Part shown: one piece after another, positions 57,095-64,000 of the stretch
Position numbering within the stretch: position 1 is the first letter of the stretch
Layout of the letters: every line of letters starts with the position of its first letter
Assembly: GCA_900314655.1 (NCBI GenBank)
Contig: OMWC01000001.1
Span: 62,001-126,000 of the forward strand
Origin: an uncultured Prevotellaceae bacterium
Lineage (GTDB): Bacteria; Bacteroidota; Bacteroidia; Bacteroidales; Bacteroidaceae
Length of the DNA: 64,000 bases
Direction: 5' to 3'
The notes under the pieces: generated by a model
Database searches by the model: none
Told to the model about the DNA's origin: nothing
Seen by the model: the letters and a program-made list of their open reading frames with translations, nothing else
Position numbers and translations under genes: made by a program

Positions 57095-57126
57095 TTTGGA
57101 GTGTCTTAAGGTCTTTTGTAACTTTG
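57095..57126 (+). promoter_or_regulatory. Promoter for the small RNA candidate
   Basis: TTTG (57095-57098) and TAACTTTG (57119-57126), 20 bp apart, a full match, with no coding frame after it. Confidence 0.7.
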
Positions 57127-57132
57127 CAAACA

Positions 57133-57287
57133 GAAAAGCAGAGGCTGCCTTGGAGCATCCTCGTGTTTGAATCAGAGTTATCTGTTTTCATTGATGTAAA
57201 GATATGTTTAGGTTATTATTAGATAGTTATTAGTTAATTCATTACCACAACAGGACGCGTCGCGATGACGGGTCCTGTTGTGATTTT
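57133..57287 (+). ncRNA. Candidate small RNA of about 155 nt
   Basis: It starts just after the promoter at 57095-57126 and ends at the hairpin CACAACAGGAC/GTCCTGTTGTG (57246-57256, 57272-57282; 11-bp stem, loop of 15) followed by ATTTT. The longest ATG frame inside is about 9 codons. It does not resemble an RNA family that I can name. The T-tail is short, so the end could instead be processed. It lies opposite the 3' end of tex. Confidence 0.4.
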
Positions 57288-57301
57288 AGGATGTTTTGTA
57301 G

Positions 57302-59461
57302 TCAGATGCCTTTCATCGTCAGAGAGATGCGGTTGCGGCGACGGTCCACCTGAAGAACCTTTACCTTGACGTGCTGATGAAGATGTATCACATCGTTGGG
57401 GTCTTTCACGTATTTATTGGCTAGCTGCGATACATGGACAAGACCGTCCTGATGAACACCGATATCGACAAAGGCACCGAAATTGGTGATGTTGGTGACG
57501 ATACCGGGAAGTATCATTCCTTCTACAAGATCATCCACTTCCTTTACATTGGGGTCAAACTCAAAGGCTTCCAGCTGTTCCCGAGGGTCGCGCCCCGGTT
57601 TCTCCAGCTCCTGCATGATGTCGGTGAGGGTAGGGATGCCAACTGAAGCCGTTACATAGTTGCGGATGTCCACTTGACGGCGTAGTTGCGGATTACTGAT
57701 GAGGTCGCCGACATGGCAGCCTTGATCTTGGGCCATCCGTTCTACGACTTCGTAACTCTCTGGGTGTACGGCCGAGTTGTCGAGCGGATTTCTGGCTCCT
57801 GGAATGCGGAGAAATCCAGCACATTGCTGATAGGCCACGGGACCCAAGCGTGGTACTTTCTTAAGCTGGGCACGTGAGGTGAAGGCCCCATTCTCACGGC
57901 GGTAATCCACTATGTTCTGTGCCAATACGGGTCCGAGACCGCTCACATAGGTGAGAAGATGTTTTGAAGCGGTGTTGAGATTAACACCCACCTGATTGAC
58001 ACAGCTTTCGACGGTCTGGTCGAGTGTGTGTTTCAGTTTCGTTTGGTCCACATCATGCTGATATTGTCCTACGCCAATACTTTTCGGGTCAATCTTTACG
58101 AGCTCTGCCAACGGATCCATCAGTCGTCTTCCGATACTGACGGCTCCACGCACGGTGACATCCTCGTCGGGAAATTCTTCGCGGGCGGTCTTGGAAGCCG
58201 AATAGACGGAAGCACCATCTTCGCTGACGACGAAGATAGCGGGAGCACCCTCTCCACCTCTCCTTGTGGTGTTGGCCAGTTCTTCAATGAATTCGCGGGT
58301 TTCTCGGGAGGCTGTGCCGTTTCCGATGGCAACGGCTTCTATCTGGTATTCGCTAATCATATCGAGGACGTGCATCTTGGCTTCCATCAATCGGTTGACA
58401 GGTGGGTGAGGAAAGATGGCCTCATGGTGGAGCAGATTGCCTTGGGCGTCAAGGCAAACCACTTTACAGCCTGTGCGGAAGCCAGGGTCGATACCCATCA
58501 CGCGTTTCTGTCCCAAAGGGGCGTCCATCAGCAGTTGACGCAGGTTTTGGGCAAAGACGTGGATGGCCTCATCATCGGCTTTCTCTTTGCTCATGTTTGC
58601 AAACTCGGTCTCAATGCTGGGCTGCAAAAGTCGATTGTAACCGTCTTCCAAAGCTTCGTATAGCAATCGTCGGCAGGCTCCTCCTCCTTGAGGTGGAACT
58701 GGTGGGAGACACCGGCGAAGACGACTTATGCATTCATCGTCGTCGGTTTCTATCTTAACACGTAGGAATCCTTCGTTTTCACCGCGGCGCATGGCCAGAA
58801 GCCTATGGCTGGAACAACGTCGCAGGGGCTCTTCCCAATCAAAGTAGTCGCTGAATTTCTGTGCTTCGTCGGTATCCTTCTTGGCCTTCACCACCTTACT
58901 TATTATAAAGGCATCGCGCCGAAACTGCTGTCTGACGATGTTTCGGCACTGTTCATCCTCAGCTAATTGCTCGGCAATAATGTCCTTGGCTCCTTGGAGC
59001 GCCATCTCGACATCCTTTACATCACCTTTTATGAAAGGCAGGGCAGCCTTTTGCGGATTGGGGGCAGCATAAGCGAGCAGCATTTTCGCTAAGGGCTCCA
59101 ATCCTTGTTCGCGGGCCATCTGGGCACGTGTGCGACGCTTAGGACGGTAAGGCAAATAGATGTCCTCCAGTTCCGTAGCATTCCAGCATTCGCTGATACG
59201 CTTTTGCAATTCGGGAGTCAGTTTGCCGAGTTCGGTAATGGTCTTAAGAATAGTGTCTTTTCGTTTGGCCGTTTCCTTGAGTTTTTCGTTGAGGTCGCTG
59301 ATTTGTGCTATCTGCACTTCGTTGAGTCCTCCCGTACGCTCTTTGCGGTAGCGTGAAATAAAGGGGATGGTACATCCCTCGTCGAGTAGTTTCAGTGTGT
59401 TCTCCACGCCGTCTTGCGGCAATGAAAGCTGTTGTGCTATGATTTTAGTGAAAATATTCAT
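57302..59461 (-). CDS. tex: Tex/YhgF family transcription accessory protein
   Basis: A 719-residue protein with the standard Tex layout. An N-terminal helical region (NIFTKIIAQQLSLPQDGVENT) is followed by the YqgF/RuvC-like domain (MGIDPGFRTGCKVVCLDAQG), helix-hairpin-helix units (NTASKHLLTYVSGLGPVLAQ) and a C-terminal S1 RNA-binding domain (MILPGIVTNITNFGAFVDIGVHQDGLVHVS). It binds nucleic acids and acts in transcription or RNA quality control. Residues about 251-261 (CLPPVPPQGGG) look like an inserted palindrome. The start at 59461 was chosen because it gives the family N-terminus. Confidence 0.93.
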   Translation of the reverse strand: MNIFTKIIAQQLSLPQDGVENTLKLLDEGCTIPFISRYRKERTGGLNEVQIAQISDLNEKLKETAKRKDTILKTITELGKLTPELQKRISECWNATELEDIYLPYRPKRRTRAQMAREQGLEPLAKMLLAYAAPNPQKAALPFIKGDVKDVEMALQGAKDIIAEQLAEDEQCRNIVRQQFRRDAFIISKVVKAKKDTDEAQKFSDYFDWEEPLRRCSSHRLLAMRRGENEGFLRVKIETDDDECISRLRRCLPPVPPQGGGACRRLLYEALEDGYNRLLQPSIETEFANMSKEKADDEAIHVFAQNLRQLLMDAPLGQKRVMGIDPGFRTGCKVVCLDAQGNLLHHEAIFPHPPVNRLMEAKMHVLDMISEYQIEAVAIGNGTASRETREFIEELANTTRRGGEGAPAIFVVSEDGASVYSASKTAREEFPDEDVTVRGAVSIGRRLMDPLAELVKIDPKSIGVGQYQHDVDQTKLKHTLDQTVESCVNQVGVNLNTASKHLLTYVSGLGPVLAQNIVDYRRENGAFTSRAQLKKVPRLGPVAYQQCAGFLRIPGARNPLDNSAVHPESYEVVERMAQDQGCHVGDLISNPQLRRQVDIRNYVTASVGIPTLTDIMQELEKPGRDPREQLEAFEFDPNVKEVDDLVEGMILPGIVTNITNFGAFVDIGVHQDGLVHVSQLANKYVKDPNDVIHLHQHVKVKVLQVDRRRNRISLTMKGI
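58678..58711. repeat. Palindrome-derived insert within tex
   Basis: The DNA (CTCCTCCTTGAGGTGG core) encodes LPPVPPQGGG in the middle of a conserved Tex block. It resembles a decayed copy of the GC-rich extragenic palindromes, kept in frame. Confidence 0.5.
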
Positions 59462-59484
59462 GGTTCTAATTGTTTCTTTGGGAG

Positions 59485-59492
59485 CAAAGATA
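59485..59492 (-). promoter_or_regulatory. -7 promoter element for tex
   Basis: TATCTTTG on the minus strand, 23 bp before the ATG at 59461; TTTG at 59507-59510 is closer than usual. Confidence 0.5.
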
Positions 59493-59532
59493 ATGAAAAG
59501 TTGGAACAAATAACGGAAAAACAGCAATAAGT

Positions 59533-59564
59533 TTTGGATTTATAAGAAAAAAGATGTATTTTTG
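59533..59564 (+). promoter_or_regulatory. Promoter for the 5'-nucleotidase gene
   Basis: TTTG (59533-59536) and TATTTTTG (59557-59564), 20 bp apart. Confidence 0.75.
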
Positions 59565-59608
59565 CAACAATAAACCGAATTGTTTCTATTAACCATAAAC
59601 CCTATTTG

Positions 59609-61030
59609 ATGATGAAAAAAAACATCTTATTTGTTTTTCTTATGCTTGCCACGGTAGCGATGGCAGAAAGGAAACAGGTGGCCATACTCTCCGTTAACGA
59701 TATGCACGCCAATATGGAGAAAATGCCAGTTCTGGCCGATATTGTGGACAGTGTGCGTGCTATATACCCAAATCTGCTGGTGCTTTCGGCTGGCGATAAT
59801 CGCACGGGCAGTCCCATCAATGACCAATATCGTATTCCGGCCTATCCGATGGTAGCGATGATGAATGCCATTGGTTTTGATGCAACGGCTCTTGGCAACC
59901 ATGAGTTTGACAGCGGTGTTGAAGGACTTGGGCGCCTGATTAACCTGGCTCATTTCCGTCATCTCTGTGCCAATGTGGAAGAGCCCCAGAAGCACGGGCT
60001 GAATGTATTGCCCTATCAGTTTTTTGATTTAAATGGAATCCGCGTGGGAGTGCTGAGTGTTGTCCAGTTGAGCGACCGCGGTACACCCAGCGTTCACCCC
60101 AACAAGATAGTTGGCCTAAAGTTTCTAAATGAAAAAGAAACGATAGCCAAATATAAATGGATGCGTGATGAGTGTGATTTGAATATCCTGCTCGACCATA
60201 GCGGCTATCCGGCAGAAAAGGAGTTCTGCCAGGAATTCCCTTATTATGACCTCGTAATAGGCGGTCATACCCATACGAAAGTGGATGGAGAACACATTAA
60301 CGGTGTGTTGCTCACGCAAACTGAATGGCAACTGAGGTATGTCTGTCTGACGGTGGTGACCTTTGAAGACAAGAAAATCGTTTCGAAAGAGGCTCAGCTC
60401 ATTGATGTGAACAAGCATCAGGGACGGAGCGAAGTACTCGATAATATGCTGACACTTTTCAGTGAGAACCCGTACTTCAAAACTGTTTTGACTACAAATG
60501 AAACAGAACTCAACAATGTGGAAGAGGTGGCTTGCCTGATGGGTGATTCGCATGTGGCTGAGAGTGGTGCAGATATGGCTGTCCTTAATTTTGGAGCCGT
60601 TCGTGACAGTCATTTGTCCCAAGGTCCGATACGTATCCTCGATGTGTTCCGTATAGATCCGTTTGGCAATGAGGCTGCAGTCTATACCCTGACGGGTGAA
60701 GAAGTGAGAAGGCTGATTGAGGTGAGTCGTCAGAAAGGGCGTAACCGTGCTCCCTTTGTTTCAGGCATGACCTACGAGATGATAGTTGACAAGGCTGATA
60801 CGGCAAAGATTAAGAAAACCAAGGTGTTTCTGCCTGACGGCAAGCCGATTGATAAGAAAAAACGATACAAAGTGGTGCTCAACAGCTACGTTGCCAATAT
60901 CGGACTGGATCCTGGCAAGGCAGAAGACTATACCTGTGGTACCACTCCCGAGATGCTGATAGAATATCTGAAGAAATCATCTACGGTGAATTACAAAGGG
61001 ATGGTTCGCCGCAAGATTATACGTAAATAA
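59609..61030 (+). CDS. Exported 5'-nucleotidase/2',3'-cyclic phosphodiesterase-like protein
   Basis: A 473-residue protein with a signal peptide (KKNILFVFLMLATVAMA). The metallophosphatase half has SVNDMHANMEK, SAGDNRTGS, LGNHEFDSG and IGGHTHTKVDG. The C-terminal 5'-nucleotidase domain has DMAVLNFGAVRDS and EEVRRLIEVSRQKG. This UshA-like layout hydrolyses nucleotides in the periplasm. Two ATG codons (59609, 59612) follow an in-frame TTG; 59609 was taken. Confidence 0.9.
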   Translation: MMKKNILFVFLMLATVAMAERKQVAILSVNDMHANMEKMPVLADIVDSVRAIYPNLLVLSAGDNRTGSPINDQYRIPAYPMVAMMNAIGFDATALGNHEFDSGVEGLGRLINLAHFRHLCANVEEPQKHGLNVLPYQFFDLNGIRVGVLSVVQLSDRGTPSVHPNKIVGLKFLNEKETIAKYKWMRDECDLNILLDHSGYPAEKEFCQEFPYYDLVIGGHTHTKVDGEHINGVLLTQTEWQLRYVCLTVVTFEDKKIVSKEAQLIDVNKHQGRSEVLDNMLTLFSENPYFKTVLTTNETELNNVEEVACLMGDSHVAESGADMAVLNFGAVRDSHLSQGPIRILDVFRIDPFGNEAAVYTLTGEEVRRLIEVSRQKGRNRAPFVSGMTYEMIVDKADTAKIKKTKVFLPDGKPIDKKKRYKVVLNSYVANIGLDPGKAEDYTCGTTPEMLIEYLKKSSTVNYKGMVRRKIIRK

Positions 61031-61048
61031 TTAATTATCATCAAATAA

Positions 61049-61085
61049 TTTGTGGGTGCAAAGATTTTGAAGTATCTTTGCACCC
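61049..61085 (+). promoter_or_regulatory. Promoter in a perfect inverted repeat before the ABC-F gene
   Basis: TTTG (61049-61052) and TATCTTTG (61073-61080), 20 bp apart. GGGTGCAAAGAT (61054-61065) and ATCTTTGCACCC (61074-61085) form a 12-bp perfect inverted repeat covering the -7 element. The ATG at 61093 is about 6 nt from the likely start point. Confidence 0.7.
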
Positions 61086-61092
61086 TAATTAT

Positions 61093-63051
61093 ATGATATC
61101 AGTAGAAGGACTTAAAGTAGAGTTTGGCGTCAAGCCTCTTTTTCACGACGTGAGTTTCGTGATCAACCAACGTGATCGTATTGCCTTGGTGGGTAAGAAC
61201 GGTGCTGGTAAATCCACACTGTTAAAGATTCTTTGTGGAATCCAACAGCCCACGGAGGGCATTGTCAGCGTGCCTAATGACACGACAATAGGCTATTTGC
61301 CTCAGGTGATGAAGCTGGTGGATGACACCACCGTGCGCGAAGAGGCTCGTAAGGCCTTTGCCGATAATACCAAGATGGAGGAGCGGTTGGAGCGTATGAA
61401 CCGCGAATTGTCTGAGCGTACAGATTATGAAACGCAGGAGTACATGGATCTCGTGCAACGATATACAGAAGCTCACGAACGCTATCAGATGATGGGCGCA
61501 GAAGGCTATGAAGCTGAGATTGAGCGTACACTTGTAGGTCTGGGCTTTGAGCGTGGCGACTTCGAACGTCCTACAAAAGAATTTTCCGGCGGATGGCGCA
61601 TGCGTATCGAATTGGCAAAGATCCTTTTGCGCAAGCCCGATGTCCTGTTGCTTGACGAGCCGACTAACCATCTTGACATAGAATCTATTCAGTGGCTGGA
61701 ACAGTTTTTGGCTACGAGTGGCAGTGCCGTGGTCTTGGTGAGCCACGACCGTGCATTTATAAATAATGTTACCAACCGCACGTTGGAGATTTCATGTGGT
61801 CAGGTAATTGACTATAAGGTGAAATACGACGAGTATGTGGTACTGCGCAAGGAACGCCGCGAACAACAGATACGTGCCTACGAGAACCAACAGAAGGAAA
61901 TAGCCGATATCAGGCAGTTTGTGGATCGTTTTCGCTATCAGGCTACGAAAGCCATTCAAGTACAGCAACGCTTGCGGCAATTGGAAAAAATGGTTCCCAT
62001 TGAGATAGATGAAGTGGACAACTCCGCCTTGCGCCTGAAATTCCCGCCTTGTTTGCGGAGTGGCGATTATCCGGTAATCTGCGATGAGGTGTCAAAGAGT
62101 TACCATCATCTTGTGTTTGAGCACGTAAACCTTACAATAAAGCGGGGTGAGAAAGTAGCCTTTGTGGGCAAGAACGGTGAAGGAAAGTCCACACTTGTGA
62201 AGTGTATAATGGGCGAGATTCCTTTTGAAGGGAATCTGAAAATAGGCCACAATGTACAGATTGGTTATTTTGCCCAGAATCAGGCTCAACTGCTTGATGA
62301 ATCGTTGACCGTTTTCGATACCATTGATCGTGTGGCCACTGGTGATGTCCGTCTTCGTATCAACGATATCCTTGGCGCTTTTATGTTCGGCGGTGAGGCT
62401 TCAGAGAAAAAGGTGAAGTTTCTCAGTGGTGGTGAACGCAGTCGTTTGGCCATGATTAAGTTACTTTTGGAACCCGTGAACCTGTTGATTCTTGATGAGC
62501 CTACCAATCACCTCGACATGCCATCGAAGGATGTGCTGAAGGAAGCCATAAAGGCTTTCGACGGCACGGCTATCATTGTGAGTCACGACCGTGAGTTCCT
62601 TGACGGTCTTGTATCCAAGGTCTATGAGTTTGGCGGTGGCAAGGTTCGCGAATACTTGGGCGGCATTTATGACTGGATCAACAAATCTCCTCACCAACTG
62701 ACGCAGGTAAATGTCGAACGTAGCGGCTCTGAAAAGAAAGCTGCAAATAATAAAGTTGCGGATTCAAAAGTTTCGTCTGCATCAGATAATGCAAACGGGT
62801 CTCTCTCTTATGCAGAACGTAAGGAACTGTTGAAGAAGAAGTCGCGTTTGGAAAAGAGTATCAAGGAGGTGGAGAAGAAGATCGAAAACTTGGAAGCCCG
62901 TATTGCAGAACTTGATGCGATTCTTTGTACACCGGAGGGCGCTTCGGATATGACCGTGGTTACTGAATATACTTCTACCAAACGTATCATCGATCAGGAA
63001 ACAGATCGATGGGCACAACTCTCAGAAGAGTTAGACGCGATAGAGCTTTAA
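61093..63051 (+). CDS. ABC-F family ATPase
   Basis: A 652-residue protein with two ABC domains and no membrane helices. Walker A motifs are GKNGAGKST (near 36) and GKNGEGKST (near 360). Signatures are EFSGGWRMR and FLSGGERSR, and the Walker B/H-loop blocks are LLLDEPTNHLDIES and LILDEPTNHLDMPS. An interdomain linker and a charged C-terminal coiled coil (EVEKKIENLEARIAELDA) complete the ABC-F plan. These bind the ribosome and assist translation or antibiotic protection (EttA/Uup-like); the subtype is not clear. The start at 61093 was chosen for its match to the family N-terminus and the promoter. Confidence 0.92.
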   Translation: MISVEGLKVEFGVKPLFHDVSFVINQRDRIALVGKNGAGKSTLLKILCGIQQPTEGIVSVPNDTTIGYLPQVMKLVDDTTVREEARKAFADNTKMEERLERMNRELSERTDYETQEYMDLVQRYTEAHERYQMMGAEGYEAEIERTLVGLGFERGDFERPTKEFSGGWRMRIELAKILLRKPDVLLLDEPTNHLDIESIQWLEQFLATSGSAVVLVSHDRAFINNVTNRTLEISCGQVIDYKVKYDEYVVLRKERREQQIRAYENQQKEIADIRQFVDRFRYQATKAIQVQQRLRQLEKMVPIEIDEVDNSALRLKFPPCLRSGDYPVICDEVSKSYHHLVFEHVNLTIKRGEKVAFVGKNGEGKSTLVKCIMGEIPFEGNLKIGHNVQIGYFAQNQAQLLDESLTVFDTIDRVATGDVRLRINDILGAFMFGGEASEKKVKFLSGGERSRLAMIKLLLEPVNLLILDEPTNHLDMPSKDVLKEAIKAFDGTAIIVSHDREFLDGLVSKVYEFGGGKVREYLGGIYDWINKSPHQLTQVNVERSGSEKKAANNKVADSKVSSASDNANGSLSYAERKELLKKKSRLEKSIKEVEKKIENLEARIAELDAILCTPEGASDMTVVTEYTSTKRIIDQETDRWAQLSEELDAIEL

Positions 63052-63098
63052 ACATTTTACATATATCAGCAGATAATTAATAAATAAATATAGTGATT

Positions 63099-64000
63099 AT
63101 GATTTTCAAAACAATGATGACAACCTTGCTGATTGCATCGGCAGCCATGGGCGCCGGTGCTCAGGAATTGACGTCGGGTCTTAAGATGTCTAATCTTGAC
63201 ACCTCTGTAAAGCCCCAAGATGATTTTTACCAGTATGCTTGTGGAGGCTGGATGAAGAACCATCCTCTGCCTGCTGCTTACAGCCGTTATGGCAGTTTCG
63301 ACCAGTTGCAGGAAGATAATGACAAGCGTATCAACGGTATTCTTGACGAACTCCGCAAAGGCACCTATGCCAAGGGAACCGTAGAACAGAAACTCTCTGA
63401 TTTCTACAAGCTGGCGATGGATCAGAAGCGCCGCAACAAGGAGGGTGTGCAGCCGGTAATGCCAATCATCAAGAAGATGGAGGCTGCCCAGACAAAGGAA
63501 CAGCTTTTCGAGATCCAAAAGGAACTGATGCCGTATGGCGACCAGCAGTTCATGTATATGGGTTTCGGCGCAGATGATAAGAATGCTTCACAGAACATAT
63601 TGAATATCTATCAGGGTGGTCTCACCCTCGGTCAGAAGGAGTATTATCTCGACAACGATGAGGCTACCACCAAGATTCGTGAGGCCTACAAGAAGCATAT
63701 CGTCACGATGTTCCAGCTTTTCGGTTTCAAGAAGGGCGTAGCTCAGAAGAAAATGGAGCAGGTGATGAAGATCGAGACTGCTCTTGCCAAGGTGAGCAAG
63801 AACCGCACGGAACTCCGTGATGTAGAGGCCAATTACAACAAGATGACGCTGAAGGAATTCGAACAGAAATATCCTCATGTACAACTCTCACAGTTAGCAC
63901 AGGCGGAGGGAGTTGACCTCAAGCATATTCAGGAAATGATTGTAGGACAGCCAGACTTCGTAGCCGGTGCCGACAAGGTGATTGCCGAGATGACTGCCGA
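63099..64000 (+). CDS. M13 (PepO/neprilysin-like) metallopeptidase, N-terminal part
   Basis: About 300 codons are visible before the window ends. A signal-like start (FKTMMTTLLIASAAMGAGA) is followed by the M13 opening SNLDTSVKPQDDFYQYACGGW and NHPLPAAYSRYGSFDQLQE. The HExxH zinc site lies beyond the window. It would be an exported zinc endopeptidase for small peptides. It follows the ABC-F gene by 47 bp and has no strong promoter of its own. Confidence 0.9.
   Translation, partial: MIFKTMMTTLLIASAAMGAGAQELTSGLKMSNLDTSVKPQDDFYQYACGGWMKNHPLPAAYSRYGSFDQLQEDNDKRINGILDELRKGTYAKGTVEQKLSDFYKLAMDQKRRNKEGVQPVMPIIKKMEAAQTKEQLFEIQKELMPYGDQQFMYMGFGADDKNASQNILNIYQGGLTLGQKEYYLDNDEATTKIREAYKKHIVTMFQLFGFKKGVAQKKMEQVMKIETALAKVSKNRTELRDVEANYNKMTLKEFEQKYPHVQLSQLAQAEGVDLKHIQEMIVGQPDFVAGADKVIAEMTA

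Overview
The window looks like a chromosomal segment of a Prevotella-type member of the Bacteroidales. Most genes are preceded by the Bacteroidetes sigma-factor promoter pattern (TTTG, 19-21 bp, TAnnTTTG) and lack a clear Shine-Dalgarno sequence. Several families are typical of this order: DUF4248, smalltalk, the VirE-N/DUF3987 protein, DUF3078, DUF4890, and a secreted protein ending in a YNLAGQKV-type tail. No rRNA genes, CRISPR arrays or intact insertion sequences were seen. There is one tRNA gene, for serine.

Layout. 0-21.2 kb is core metabolism and housekeeping: LysE-type exporter (cut), ROK glucokinase, threonylcarbamoyl-AMP synthase, ClC channel, fmt, rfbA, a coiled-coil protein with zapA and rny, a hemerythrin-LuxR regulator, asparaginase, uxaC, a Wza-like export lipoprotein, and a glutamine-nitrogen cluster (glmS, a divergent purF paralogue, carA, carB). 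21.2-31.8 kb is an accessory block: smalltalk peptide, HU-like protein and DUF4248 protein; a single-chain restriction-modification enzyme; five small unknown genes; a primase/ATPase-like VirE-N/DUF3987 protein; and a P5/lysozyme-like protein. It is rich in palindromes and repeats and looks like a resident or decayed mobile element. 31.8-44.4 kb returns to core functions: MFS transporter, S9 peptidase, yidC, DUF3078, DUF1573, aspS, a histone-tail-like winged-helix protein, DUF1015, YigZ and tRNA-Ser. 44.5-64 kb carries envelope and carbohydrate functions: DUF4890, a LEA-like lipoprotein, an acetyl-esterase-like hydrolase, an FAD oxidoreductase, an MscS channel, a BadF-type sugar kinase with a GH5 mannanase-like enzyme and a secreted beta-sandwich protein, a phosphoesterase/outer-membrane pair, tex, a 5'-nucleotidase, an ABC-F ATPase and a cut M13 peptidase.

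The most unusual material is not protein-coding. A 22-bp tandem repeat family occurs at three separate intergenic sites (about 1.3, 22.2 and 54.7 kb). Each site lies within about 600 bp of a nested palindrome or iteron-like element. The element at 22.79-22.94 kb shares an 18-bp identical core, in inverted orientation, with the 3' end of the primase-like gene at 31.28 kb. The two copies bracket the restriction-primase block, which suggests element ends or a replication/recognition site. Other points of interest are promoters built into perfect inverted repeats, several likely leaderless transcripts, a promoter-to-terminator unit without an ORF (small RNA candidate), and palindromic or low-complexity sequence accepted in frame inside three protein genes.

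All functional calls rest on reading motifs and family resemblance by eye. No database search or computation was run.
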